A stretch of 64,000 nucleotides of DNA from Pandoraea aquatica (GTDB lineage Bacteria > Pseudomonadota > Gammaproteobacteria > Burkholderiales > Burkholderiaceae): the NCBI RefSeq assembly GCF_902459565.1, contig NZ_CABPSN010000004.1, forward strand, positions 310,001 through 374,000. The letters run 5' to 3'. The stretch's first letter is position 1. The number at the start of each line of letters is the position of its first letter. Below the pieces are notes generated by a model that was not told where the DNA came from, did no database searches, and saw only the letters and a list, made by a program, of their open reading frames with translations. This document shows positions 19,013 to 27,732 of this stretch, in pieces. The position numbers were made by a program, and so were the translations under genes.

Positions 19013-19492
19013 TTATTCGGTAAAACGCAGCGTGTGGAGCAGCGCATTCTTGAGCGAGCCATCGGGCGCGCCCAGCCAGATCAGTTCGGTGCGATCCTGG
19101 TGCGGGCCGGCATTGGCCGCGGCGCTCGGGTCCCGCACAAACAGCGCCGCGATCGACTGCGAGCGCGGCTCATACAAAATATGGACGTACTCGCTAGGGC
19201 AGTCGTGCGGCTTGCAGCTCTGCACCAGCAGCCAGGGCTTGCCGGCGACGCTCACTCGTTGAGACGGCGTCGACGTTCCCCCCTGACGCACCCACGCGGG
19301 TACATTGCGCGGTGCAACGATGCGTGCGTAAGCGCCCGAGAAGTCCGGGCGCTTGAGCAGTTCATGCAGGTACGGTCCCGTGTCGGGACTCGCACCCGGT
19401 GCACCCGGCGTACTCGCCGGGGCAGCCACGGCGGCGCGCTGAAGACACAGCGCACTCACCACCCACACGGCTAGCGTGCGGACAAACGCCAT
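19013..19492 (-). CDS. ivy: Ivy-family inhibitor of vertebrate-type (C-type) lysozyme
   Basis: The 159-residue protein has a Sec signal peptide (cleavage likely near AAVAAPA, residues 20-26) and the Ivy hallmark loop CKPHDC at 93-98, in which the His enters the lysozyme active site and the two Cys form a disulfide. Other Ivy-like parts are [16 protein letters not shown] and [14 protein letters not shown]. It should act in the periplasm to protect peptidoglycan from host lysozyme. Its ATG at 19492 lies 3 bases after the prfB stop, so translation is probably coupled; lysS follows 16 bases downstream. Placement between prfB and lysS is unusual. Confidence 0.88.
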   Translation of the reverse strand: MAFVRTLAVWVVSALCLQRAAVAAPASTPGAPGASPDTGPYLHELLKRPDFSGAYARIVAPRNVPAWVRQGGTSTPSQRVSVAGKPWLLVQSCKPHDCPSEYVHILYEPRSQSIAALFVRDPSAAANAGPHQDRTELIWLGAPDGSLKNALLHTLRFTE

Positions 19493-19495
19493 TCC

Positions 19496-20600
19496 TTACA
19501 CTCCCTGCTTGAGGCTCGCCGAGATGAAGTCGTCCAGGTCGCCGTCGAGCACCTTGCCGGTGTTGCCGGTTTCCACGCTGGTACGCAAATCCTTCACACG
19601 CGACTGGTCGAGCACGTACGAGCGAATCTGGTGACCCCAGCCCACATCGGTCTTGCTCGATTCGAGCTTGTCCTGCTCCGCGCGACGCTTGCGCATTTCG
19701 TGTTCGAACAGGCGCGAGCGGAGCATGTCCCACGCTTCGGCGCGGTTGCGGTGCTGCGAACGGTCGTTCTGGCAAGCGACGACGATCCCGGTCGGGATGT
19801 GCGTCAGACGCACGGCGGAGTCGGTCTTGTTGATGTGCTGACCACCTGCGCCCGAGGCACGGTACGTGTCGGTACGCACGTCGGCCGGGTTGATGTCGAT
19901 TTCGATCGAGTCATCCACTTCCGGATAGACGAACAGGCTGGCAAACGAGGTGTGACGGCCGCCCGACGAGTCGAATGGCGATTTGCGCACCAGACGGTGG
20001 ACACCGGTCTCGGTACGCAGATAGCCGTAGGCGTAGTCGCCCGTGACCTTGAGCGAGGCGCTCTTGATACCGGCGACGTCACCGTCCGACACTTCGAGCA
20101 CTTCGGCCTTGAAGCCCTTGCGTTCGCAGTAGCGGAGGTATTGGCGCAGCAGCATGCCGGCCCAGTCGTTGGCTTCGGTACCGCCAGCGCCGGCCTGGAT
20201 GTCGATGAAGCAGTTGTTCGGGTCGGCCGGGTTGTTGAACATCCGGCGGAACTCCATGTCGCCCACGCGTGCGGCGAGACCCTGCGTGTCGCTTTCGAGC
20301 GCCACGAGCGAATCTTCATCGCCCTCGTCGCGGGCCATGTCGAACAATTCCTGCGTATCGGAAAGGCCGGTGTCGAGCTCGGTCAGGTTGGTGACCACGC
20401 TGTCGAGCGCCTTCTTTTCCTTGCCCAGTGCCTGGGCGCGCTTGGAATCGTTCCAGATGTTGGGGTCTTCGAGTTCCTTGTTGACTTCCGTCAGGCGAGC
20501 TTGCTTGACATCGAAGTCAAAGATACCCCCTGAGCTCGCCAACGCGGGTGCGCAGGTCGGCGAGCAGGGATTCGAGGGCGTTGAGGCGTTCGGCTTCCAT
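19496..20600 (-). CDS. prfB: Peptide chain release factor 2, with programmed +1 frameshift
   Basis: RF2 ends translation at UGA and UAA. The gene starts at ATG 20600, reads 27 codons ([13 protein letters not shown]...GELRGYL) to an in-frame UGA at 20519-20517, and continues in the +1 frame to 19496, giving about 367 residues. The shift site is AGG GGG UAU CUU UGA C, identical in layout to E. coli prfB: an internal Shine-Dalgarno (20531-20526), the slippery CUU, then UGA-C. Low RF2 slows termination and promotes the shift, so the gene regulates itself. The main part has the GGQ motif (GAGGQHINK) and the stop-codon recognition region. It is the first gene of prfB-ivy-lysS. Confidence 0.97.
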
Positions 20601-20702
20601 GAGCTAGGGCGTTTGCAAATTCGGGAAAACCGGAATTATAACGCAGCGAAGCCCCCGTTTCCCCCATTTTTCGGGGGTTTTTGACGACTTTCGGACAACA
20701 GC

Positions 20703-20924
20703 TCAGCGCGACGTCTGGCGCAGACCGAACGCATCGCGCGCGTAGCCGACGTCCGCGAGCGACGTATCGTCGAACGAGGCAAGCGCTTCGACCTGAAGCT
20801 TTTGTTCGTAATGCAGACGCCATTGATCGACAGCGCGGAAGAACAGGCCGAGCGGCGTGACCGGCGCAGCAACAACCGGGGCGGTGGCGTTGAGGTTGGC
20901 GGCGGCGGACAGAGGGCGGTACAT
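20703..20924 (-). CDS. DUF1127-like small protein
   Basis: The 73-residue product starts at ATG 20924 behind a good GAAGGAAG ribosome binding site. It has an Ala-rich N-terminal half and a C-terminal stretch ALASFDDTSLADVGYARDAFG that matches the end of DUF1127/YjiS-like small proteins. Members of this group are small and Arg-rich, and some help control phosphate or carbon uptake through RNA binding, but most are uncharacterised. It diverges from the LysR-type gene with about 220 bases between starts, so the two may share a control region. Confidence 0.7.
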   Translation of the reverse strand: MYRPLSAAANLNATAPVVAAPVTPLGLFFRAVDQWRLHYEQKLQVEALASFDDTSLADVGYARDAFGLRQTSR

Positions 20925-21142
20925 GATGTGACTTCCTTCACAAGGTGCGGCGGGCTGGCCGGAGACGGGATGTCGTGGCTGACGTCGCATTAGGGATAAC
21001 CCGAAGCTTATTCCTTTCCTATGCGCTAAAAAAGTGAATTGTTTAGCTGATTTTGTTCACTATTATTGAAGTGACGACGCGCCTCGCTTAACATTCGGCA
21101 TCGTGTGAATTCGTGCCTGCTTTCTGCCCCCGGAGCTTCCCC

Positions 21143-22039
21143 ATGGACTTTCTGCAACTTCAGACCTTCAAGGCCATCGTGGACGAGGGCAGCGTGCTGG
21201 GGGCCGCCGAGGCGTTGCACTGCGTTCAGTCGAACGTGACGGCCCGCATCCGCTCGCTCGAACACACGGTGGGCGTGAAGCTCTTCCACCGTCAGGGGCG
21301 CCGTCTGCAACTCACGCCCAGCGGACGTACGTTGCTCGGATACGCCGACCGGATTCTGGCGTTGTCGCGCGAGGCCAGTGCGGCACTCAATCCGGCAAAC
21401 GAGCCGTCCGGCGACTTTTCACTGGGCGCGATCGAATCGTCTGCCACATCTCGACTGCCCGCCGTGCTCGCACGGTTCCACGCGGCCTATCCGAAAGTGC
21501 GTCTGAATCTGGTGACGGATACGTCGCTGAATCTGCTCGACGAAATTCAGCACGGTCGCGTCGACGCTGCCCTGATTGCGGGCACGGCGTGTCTGGAAGC
21601 ACAGGCACAGATGTCAGTTGTGGCCGACGAGATCTATCGGGAGCCGATTGTGCTGGTCGCGCCGGCGCGCGCTGGGCGGGTTCAAGAAGCCGCCGATCTC
21701 TCGGGGGCGACGTTGCTCATGTGGCCGCAGGGCTGTCCGTATCGCGGCACGATGGAGCAGTGGCTCGCTGCGAATGCGGTCACGCCGGGACGCATCCTCA
21801 GCTATGGCAGCTACGCAACCATCGTGGCGTGTGTCGGTGCGGGTGTCGGCTATTCGCTGGTACCGCGGGGGATTTATCAGCGTTACCGTCAGGAAGCGAA
21901 CATCGTCGGCCATGCGATGGAAGATCTCGCGGCGGTGCCGAACTTCTTCGTGCGCCATCGGGGCGTCGAGGTGCATCCGGCACGCGAAGCGTTCCTGCGC
22001 GTGATGCGTGAATACGTTGCAGAGGCGCAGCCCGCGTAG
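21143..22039 (+). CDS. LysR-family transcriptional regulator
   Basis: The 298-residue protein has the N-terminal LysR winged helix (MDFLQLQTFKAIVDEGSVLG, then AAEALHCVQSNVTARIRSLE) followed by a periplasmic-binding-like effector domain (about residues 90-290; EPSGDFSLGAIESSATSRL, then GRVDAALIAG). The ATG at 21143 follows a GGAG-like motif and gives the standard N terminus. The effector-domain style resembles regulators of the PtrR/YneJ type, but the ligand is unknown. It diverges from the DUF1127-like gene, the most likely adjacent target; autoregulation is usual in the family. Confidence 0.9.
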   Translation: MDFLQLQTFKAIVDEGSVLGAAEALHCVQSNVTARIRSLEHTVGVKLFHRQGRRLQLTPSGRTLLGYADRILALSREASAALNPANEPSGDFSLGAIESSATSRLPAVLARFHAAYPKVRLNLVTDTSLNLLDEIQHGRVDAALIAGTACLEAQAQMSVVADEIYREPIVLVAPARAGRVQEAADLSGATLLMWPQGCPYRGTMEQWLAANAVTPGRILSYGSYATIVACVGAGVGYSLVPRGIYQRYRQEANIVGHAMEDLAAVPNFFVRHRGVEVHPAREAFLRVMREYVAEAQPA

Positions 22040-22089
22040 ATACGTAACCTTGTGCACTTCTCGCGATACGGGAAGTGCGGTTACCCCAT

Positions 22090-22136
22090 TTGCGTAAAGT
22101 GAATGCTCAAATGATAATGTGTCTCATTAGCATTTG
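22090..22136 (+). promoter_or_regulatory. Fur-like operator overlapping the AraC-regulator promoter
   Basis: A near-perfect palindrome at 22108-22136 has 14-base arms (12 of 14 paired) around T22122, with the GATAATG half-site typical of Fur boxes. It covers the -10 of a promoter read as TTGCGT (22090-22095), 17 bases, GATAAT (22113-22118). Fur with iron would therefore shut off the regulator gene starting at 22154, and indirectly the receptor behind it. Fur control of such loci is well known; binding here is inferred. Confidence 0.75.
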
Positions 22137-22153
22137 ATTTGGACATTTCGCAA

Positions 22154-23077
22154 ATGGTCACTTCTCAGCCGTGGCGGCACGCCGTCGATCTCGACGGGTT
22201 GTCGGTGGTGCGTGGCATACAGCAGGCGCAGGCAGGCGCTTCGGTGCGCGAGTCGCTGGCGGGCGGAGATATCAAGATCGTGTTTTTGCTCGACGGCGCA
22301 TTGCAGTGGGCCGCCGGCGGTACACCGCTACTCCACGCGGGGGCGGGGAGCGTGAACGTGTGCTTTGGCGACACGCCGCTCGACATCGATAACCTCTACG
22401 GCGAATCGAATGCGTTGCGCTACTTCAGCTTGCGGCTCTCCGAGCGCTATCTCATCTCAGCGTGTGGGCTGGACGCACATGCGCTCACGCGGGGCTGGCG
22501 CGAAAGCGCTGCCAACACGTCGGATATGCGCGGCGTGCAAGGTGCCTGGTGTGGGACGAGCGCCGTGTTGACGCGTGCGATGAGTGCCGATGAATGGCGT
22601 TGGGCCAGTGCGATGACGTCGCTGCACGCAGACGGCAGCGATGACGACACCTGCTGGCAACGCCTTGCGCTGATCGGACAAACGTTCGAAGCGTTGGCGC
22701 GATGTGCTGCCTATACGCAGGACATGGAATCCCATCGCGACCGGGTCACGCGTCGTGCCGTGTTCGCTGCTCGCGACGTCCTCAACGATCACCTTCAAGC
22801 ACCACCATCGCTGCCCGTGCTCGCTCGAGAAGTCGGGATCAACGTCAACAAGCTGTGCGCGGGTTTTCGTCAGCAGTTCGGCACGACGGTGCATGGTTAC
22901 GTACGTGAGCGTCGGCTTGCGACAGCGTTTGAATTGCTGAGCGCGCGGCGCATCAGTGTGAGCGAAGCGGCGTGGCAGTGCGGCTACACGGACTCGCATT
23001 TCGCCAAGGTCTTTCGTGCGCGTTTCGGTATGTTGCCCAACACCCTGACGCGCGAATCCGCAACGCTGCGCGGCTGA
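22154..23077 (+). CDS. AraC-family regulator of siderophore uptake (PchR/AlcR-like)
   Basis: The 307-residue protein ends in a double HTH AraC domain (about residues 205-300: LPVLAREVGINVNKLCAGFR and ISVSEAAWQCGYTDSHFAKV). The N-terminal half is of the siderophore-responsive type. It lies 116 bases upstream of a TonB-dependent receptor, as with PchR and AlcR, which activate receptor genes when the cognate siderophore is bound. I took ATG 22154; a TTG at 22139 would add five residues. The Shine-Dalgarno is weak. The promoter is covered by a Fur-like palindrome, so expression should rise in iron starvation. Confidence 0.88.
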   Translation: MVTSQPWRHAVDLDGLSVVRGIQQAQAGASVRESLAGGDIKIVFLLDGALQWAAGGTPLLHAGAGSVNVCFGDTPLDIDNLYGESNALRYFSLRLSERYLISACGLDAHALTRGWRESAANTSDMRGVQGAWCGTSAVLTRAMSADEWRWASAMTSLHADGSDDDTCWQRLALIGQTFEALARCAAYTQDMESHRDRVTRRAVFAARDVLNDHLQAPPSLPVLAREVGINVNKLCAGFRQQFGTTVHGYVRERRLATAFELLSARRISVSEAAWQCGYTDSHFAKVFRARFGMLPNTLTRESATLRG

Positions 23078-23156
23078 GGGAGCGCGTCACTTTGTGATGC
23101 CATCGGCACCGTTGGTGATGCAAACGCGAGTGACGTAATGCGGTCATCGGCACGAT

Positions 23157-23181
23157 AACGAGATCGAATTTCAGTCTCGTT
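23157..23181 (+). promoter_or_regulatory. Inverted repeat before the TonB receptor gene
   Basis: A 7-bp perfect inverted repeat (AACGAGA at 23157-23163 and TCTCGTT at 23175-23181) lies just before the receptor start. It may be an operator for the AraC regulator or part of the leader, but I cannot tell which. Confidence 0.35.
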
Positions 23182-23193
23182 GGTGTGTTGCCG

Positions 23194-25443
23194 ATGTCTT
23201 CCAAAAAAACAAATCGTTTCAGCGCCGATAAGGCGCAATACCCGTCAACTACGCTTTTGACGGTAACGCCCGGGGTACGGCGCGCCGTCGCAATCGCGGC
23301 GTTTGCCGTGGCGGCAGGGACGGTGCCAGCGTACGCGCAAGTGGCATCGCCTGCGTCTGCTGCGTCTGCACATGCGGCACAAACGTCCGATCAAGCAACG
23401 CAACCCGACGCCGCTGCGCTGCCGGTGACGCAAGTCACTGACACCGCCGCGCGTGATGCGCGCGCCGCCGCTACGCAAGGCTCGTTGCTGGGGAGGATTG
23501 CGCCGTCGGTGCGTGACATTCCGCAGACGGTGACCGTCGTCGACGAAAAGCTCATCGCGCAGCAGGGGGCGCATACCGTCGAGGACGTACTGCAAAAGGT
23601 CCCCGGCATTACCGTTCAGCCCTATGTCCTGCTGACGACCGCCTACTACTCACGCGGCTTCAAACTCGACGCCTTCGAGCAGGACAGCGTTCCCGTGCTC
23701 ATGGCGAACACGGCGGCGGGACCGCAGGACATGACCCCCTACGAGCGCGTGGAGATCATTCGCGGATCGACCGGTCTGTTTCATGGCACGGGCAATCCGG
23801 GCGGGTTGGTCAACCTCGTGCACAAGCGTCCGGGGAAGACGTTTGCCGCTTCGGCCGCCGTGACGCTCGGTAGTTGGGATCGCTATCGCGAAGAGGCCGA
23901 TATCGGCGGGCCGCTGAATCCGAGCGGATCGCTGCGTGCGCGGGTTGCGGTGTCCGATGACCGGCAACGCATGTATTACGACGTTGGCCGTCAGCATGCG
24001 ACGACCGTCTACGGCGTGACGGAAGCCGACCTGTCATCGACGACGCTGCTTCGCGTTGGCGTTCAATATCAACGTACGACGTCGACTCCGAACCTTGCGG
24101 GCGTGCCTTTCTCGACCACCGGTGGCGATCTCCACTTACCGCGTTCTACGTTCCTTGGCTCGTCGTGGGACACCTTCGACTGGTCCGAGACGCGCGTATT
24201 CGGCACGTTGGAGCAGCAACTCGGCAACGGCTGGGCAGCGAAGCTTTCCGCGAACTATCTCGATGCCGGTGGCGATCTGAAGTACGGCGTGGCGTTCGGG
24301 GCGATCAACCCGACAACCGGGACCGGCAGTCAACTGACCGGCGCGGCCTACCGGTTCGACAACACGCAGACGGGCGTGGATCTTCAGGTCGACGGACCTG
24401 TGCGGGTGCTGGGGCGCGAGCACCATCTGCTGTTCGGCCTGCAACGGCTGGAGGCGACAACGCAGCAACGCAGCGCGGCCTTGGTTCCGTCGATCGGCGG
24501 CAGACCCGTCAACATCTTCCGATGGGACCCCAACAGCGTCGCGGAACCCGCCACGGGGCCGTTCTCGAACGTGACACCGACACGCACCGTGCAAAACGGT
24601 GCCTACGCCATGGGCCGCATCCGTCTCGCACGGCCGCTCACGCTCGTGCTGGGCGCGCGCGTTTCGTGGTGGGATCAGCATGCGCCGGCAAGCAGCTACC
24701 GCACAGGCGCGAAGGCCACTCCCTACGGTGGTGTGGTGTTCGACCTGAACGACACATGGTCTCTCTACGCAAGCTACGCCGACATTTTCCAGCCTCAGAC
24801 GGTACTCGATGCAGGCAACAACCTGCTCAAGCCGATCACTGGCGCGAGTTACGAGGCGGGCATCAAGGGGCAGTTGTTCGAGGGGGCGATGGATGTCTCG
24901 CTCGCCATGTTCCGCATTCGTCAGAAGAACCGCGCACAGACCGACCCCAGCGTTCCTTGCGTAGGCACGACGTGTCGCTACATCGCGTCCGGCGAGGTGC
25001 AGAGTCAGGGCGTCGAGATGCAGGCGAACGGCCAGATCACGGACGCATGGAACGTATTCGCGGGCTACACCTTCAACACGACTAAATACCTGACCGACGC
25101 CACCTCGCAAGGTCAGTCGTTCGCCGACTTTGCGCCGCGTCACCTGTTTCGTGTGTGGACGAACTACGACCTGCCGTTCGACGGCCGTCGCTGGAGCGTA
25201 GGCGGCGGCGTCGACGTGCAGAGCGAGACATCGTCCACATCCAACGGTATTCGTCTGCGTCAGGGCGGGTATGCCACCGTGAATCTGCGCGCGGGCTATC
25301 GCTACAACAAGCATCTTTCGGCGGCGCTGAACGTGAGCAACGTATTCGATCGCCGCTATTACCAGAGCCTGTCGAACACCAGCTGGAACAACCATTACGG
25401 CACACCGCGTAGCGTCATGTTGACGGTGCGAGCCGACTACTAA
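23194..25443 (+). CDS. TonB-dependent siderophore receptor
   Basis: This 749-residue outer-membrane receptor has a long signal sequence (cleavage near VPAYAQV), a plug domain (DIPQTVTVVDEKLI, EDVLQKVPGI, YERVEIIRGSTGLFHGTGNP) and a C-terminal 22-strand barrel ending in RSVMLTVRADY. The final residue Tyr is aromatic, as needed for Bam insertion. The sequence is of the FhuE/FpvA siderophore-receptor type with no clear N-terminal signalling domain, although the first 70 mature residues are Ala-rich. Transport of the ferric siderophore would need TonB-ExbBD from elsewhere. I use ATG 23194; GTG 23185 is an alternative. It follows an AraC regulator and precedes a periplasmic protein. No siderophore biosynthesis genes are present, so it may take up foreign siderophores. 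Confidence 0.93.
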   Translation: MSSKKTNRFSADKAQYPSTTLLTVTPGVRRAVAIAAFAVAAGTVPAYAQVASPASAASAHAAQTSDQATQPDAAALPVTQVTDTAARDARAAATQGSLLGRIAPSVRDIPQTVTVVDEKLIAQQGAHTVEDVLQKVPGITVQPYVLLTTAYYSRGFKLDAFEQDSVPVLMANTAAGPQDMTPYERVEIIRGSTGLFHGTGNPGGLVNLVHKRPGKTFAASAAVTLGSWDRYREEADIGGPLNPSGSLRARVAVSDDRQRMYYDVGRQHATTVYGVTEADLSSTTLLRVGVQYQRTTSTPNLAGVPFSTTGGDLHLPRSTFLGSSWDTFDWSETRVFGTLEQQLGNGWAAKLSANYLDAGGDLKYGVAFGAINPTTGTGSQLTGAAYRFDNTQTGVDLQVDGPVRVLGREHHLLFGLQRLEATTQQRSAALVPSIGGRPVNIFRWDPNSVAEPATGPFSNVTPTRTVQNGAYAMGRIRLARPLTLVLGARVSWWDQHAPASSYRTGAKATPYGGVVFDLNDTWSLYASYADIFQPQTVLDAGNNLLKPITGASYEAGIKGQLFEGAMDVSLAMFRIRQKNRAQTDPSVPCVGTTCRYIASGEVQSQGVEMQANGQITDAWNVFAGYTFNTTKYLTDATSQGQSFADFAPRHLFRVWTNYDLPFDGRRWSVGGGVDVQSETSSTSNGIRLRQGGYATVNLRAGYRYNKHLSAALNVSNVFDRRYYQSLSNTSWNNHYGTPRSVMLTVRADY

Positions 25444-25454
25444 GGAGCATTTTC

Positions 25455-26057
25455 ATGAGTCACTCGACAACTCCGATGCGCCCCTTGCGCAGTTTGACGT
25501 GGGCGGCAACGCTCACTGCGGGGGCGTGGCTGATCGGCTTGCCGATAGCATCGGCACAGACGCCAGCACAGGCCCAGCCGATTGCCGTGGAGAACGTCTG
25601 TCATCAGACATCCGCGAGCACCGTATTGCGGGGTACGTACCAACTGGAGGGGGAGGGGCCGTTGCCGATCGAGTTGGTGCTGACATCACGCGAGGGGACG
25701 TCGTCGCGACTGTTTCAGGTCACCGGCCTGATCGCCGAGGGCGAGCATCGATTCGGGGTGACGGGGATGGCGTATTGCACAGGCAAGGCGAACGACACGC
25801 TGGCGTTCGACGTCACGATGAGCGGCGGATTTTACGACACGCCGGTCGACGACGAGTTGCGTCGTGCGTGGCCGGCGGGCAAGGCCCCGCAACGCGCCAG
25901 CTCAGCGGGAACGAGTGTCGTTCATGCCGAGGTGGCGCTTGCGTCTATGCAGGGTTGGGCGGAGGCCATGCGCACGATCGTGCTGACAGGGCAGCGTGTG
26001 ATGGGGCCGAAGCACGTCTCGGCGAAGCTGGTGTTCAGCCCTGAGCGTGCTCGATGA
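25455..26057 (+). CDS. Periplasmic protein in operon with the siderophore receptor
   Basis: A 200-residue secreted protein starts 11 bases after the receptor stop, with AAGGAG overlapping that stop region. The signal peptide ends near IASAQ (residue 34). The mature part has two Cys (49 and 108), likely a disulfide, and a beta-rich look (VLRGTYQLEGEGPLPIELVL). I do not recognise a family. Tight coupling to the receptor suggests an accessory role in siderophore or iron handling, which is inference. Its 3' end overlaps the convergent recJ by 23 bases. Confidence 0.75.
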   Translation: MSHSTTPMRPLRSLTWAATLTAGAWLIGLPIASAQTPAQAQPIAVENVCHQTSASTVLRGTYQLEGEGPLPIELVLTSREGTSSRLFQVTGLIAEGEHRFGVTGMAYCTGKANDTLAFDVTMSGGFYDTPVDDELRRAWPAGKAPQRASSAGTSVVHAEVALASMQGWAEAMRTIVLTGQRVMGPKHVSAKLVFSPERAR

Positions 26058-27732
26058 TCATCTGCACGCGCGATACGCCATTAAAGGTGTCCGCAGCTAA
26101 GCGATACGCGAACTGCGCGCGGCTTGGCAACGTGTCGGCGTGATTGAACCAGATCGCGTTGAAACGCATGCGACCTCGTCCGAGTTGCAGCTTCAGGTGC
26201 TTGTCTTTCAGGATGGCCTGCGAGAGCACGTCGAACTCGCCGGAGAAAACTGGGGGCGGGAAGCCCTGTCCCCAAACTTGGGCGTCGAGCATGGCGACGA
26301 AGGGCGGGACGAAGCAGTCGTCACCGATATCGCCGTCGGTTTCGATGACGCGCGAGAGCGTCTTCTCGTCGAGCCATTCCTGTCCGACCGCTTCGAACGC
26401 CGCCTGAAAACGCGGTAACGCGTCGGCCGCAATCGTAAGACCGGCGGCCATCGCGTGACCGCCGAACTTGCCGATCAGACCGGGTTCGCGTTTGGTGACG
26501 AGGTCGAGCGCGTCGCGCAAGTGGAAACCGGGGATCGAGCGCCCGGACCCTTTGATCTGACCGTCGTCCCCCGGGGCGAACACGATGGTCGGACGGTAGA
26601 ACTTCTCTTTGAGGCGGGCCGCCACGATACCGATCACGCCCTGGTGCCACGTCTCGTTAAACGCGCAAAGCGTGGTCGCGGCGCGTGGATCGAAGCGCGC
26701 CAGATCGGCCAGCGCTTCCTGTTGCATGCCGGCTTCGATTTCGCGACGCTCGCGGTTCATTGCGTCGAGTTCCTGCGCAAGCGTCCAGGCGCGGGCGTCG
26801 TCGTCCGTCAGCAGACATTCGATGCCGAGCGACATATCCGCGAGACGTCCGGCAGCGTTCAGGCGTGGGCCCAGACCGAAGCCGAGATCGAAACTGCCGG
26901 CCTGCCGTGCATTGCGGGCGGCCGCACGAAAGAGCGCGTTGATGCCGGGGTGCATCCGTCCGGCGCGCATGCGTGAGAGGCCCTGTGCCACCAGAATGCG
27001 GTTGTTGGTGTCGAGCTTGACCACGTCGGCAACGGTGCCCAGTGCCACGAGGTCCAGTAACGTATCTAGCCGCGGCTGTTCGCGCGCGTCGAAAGCGCCA
27101 CGTCCGCGCAACTCGGCGCGCAGCGCCAGCAGCACGTAGAACATCACCCCGACGCCAGCCAGATTCTTGCTGGGGAACTCGCAGCCCGGCTGATTCGGAT
27201 TGACGATGCAGCGCGCGTTAGGCAGTTCGCTGCCGGGCAAGTGGTGGTCGGTGACCACGACTTCGATCCCGAGCAGTTGTGCGGCGGCCACGCCATCGAG
27301 GCTGGCGATGCCGTTGTCGACGGTAATCAGAACATCCGGCGGGCCTTGTTTGCCACGCGCCGCCAGCGTCACGATTTCCGGCGTGAGGCCGTAACCGTAT
27401 TCGAAGCGGTTTGGCACCAGATATTCGACGTTCGCGCCAAACATGCGCAGTCCACGTACGGCCACGGCGCAAGCCGTCGCCCCATCGCAGTCGTAGTCGG
27501 CCACGACGAGCATGCGTTTGCCCGCGGCGATGGCGTCTGCGAGGAAGACTGCCGCCTCTTGCGCCCCCTTGAGCTGCGTGGGCGGAATCAGGCGAGCGAG
27601 CGCGGTTTCGGTCTCGGTGCTTTCGACCACACCGCGCGAGGCGAACAGGCGGGCCAGCACGGGGTGGACGCCGTCACGCGAGAGGGTATCGGCGGTCGTC
27701 TCGTCGACGAGACGGGTGACGATGTCGGTCAT
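26035..27732 (-). CDS. recJ: Single-stranded-DNA-specific 5'-3' exonuclease RecJ
   Basis: RecJ degrades single-stranded DNA 5' to 3' in recombination and mismatch repair. The 565-residue protein has the DHH-family metal motifs VVADYDCDGATA, VTVDNGIAS, VVTDHHLPG and, in the DHHA1 part, GSGRSIPGFHLRDAL and KFGGHAMAAGL, followed by the C-terminal OB-fold. Length is normal. The start at 27732 overlaps the stop of the upstream RpfE-type gene by 4 bases (ATGA), so they are translationally coupled. Confidence 0.96.
   Translation of the reverse strand: MTDIVTRLVDETTADTLSRDGVHPVLARLFASRGVVESTETETALARLIPPTQLKGAQEAAVFLADAIAAGKRMLVVADYDCDGATACAVAVRGLRMFGANVEYLVPNRFEYGYGLTPEIVTLAARGKQGPPDVLITVDNGIASLDGVAAAQLLGIEVVVTDHHLPGSELPNARCIVNPNQPGCEFPSKNLAGVGVMFYVLLALRAELRGRGAFDAREQPRLDTLLDLVALGTVADVVKLDTNNRILVAQGLSRMRAGRMHPGINALFRAAARNARQAGSFDLGFGLGPRLNAAGRLADMSLGIECLLTDDDARAWTLAQELDAMNRERREIEAGMQQEALADLARFDPRAATTLCAFNETWHQGVIGIVAARLKEKFYRPTIVFAPGDDGQIKGSGRSIPGFHLRDALDLVTKREPGLIGKFGGHAMAAGLTIAADALPRFQAAFEAVGQEWLDEKTLSRVIETDGDIGDDCFVPPFVAMLDAQVWGQGFPPPVFSGEFDVLSQAILKDKHLKLQLGRGRMRFNAIWFNHADTLPSRAQFAYRLAADTFNGVSRVQMIIEHAQG

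Noticed and set aside
22054-22078. Small inverted repeat after the LysR-type gene
   Set aside because: A 7-bp stem with an 11-base loop and no T tract is too weak to call a terminator.
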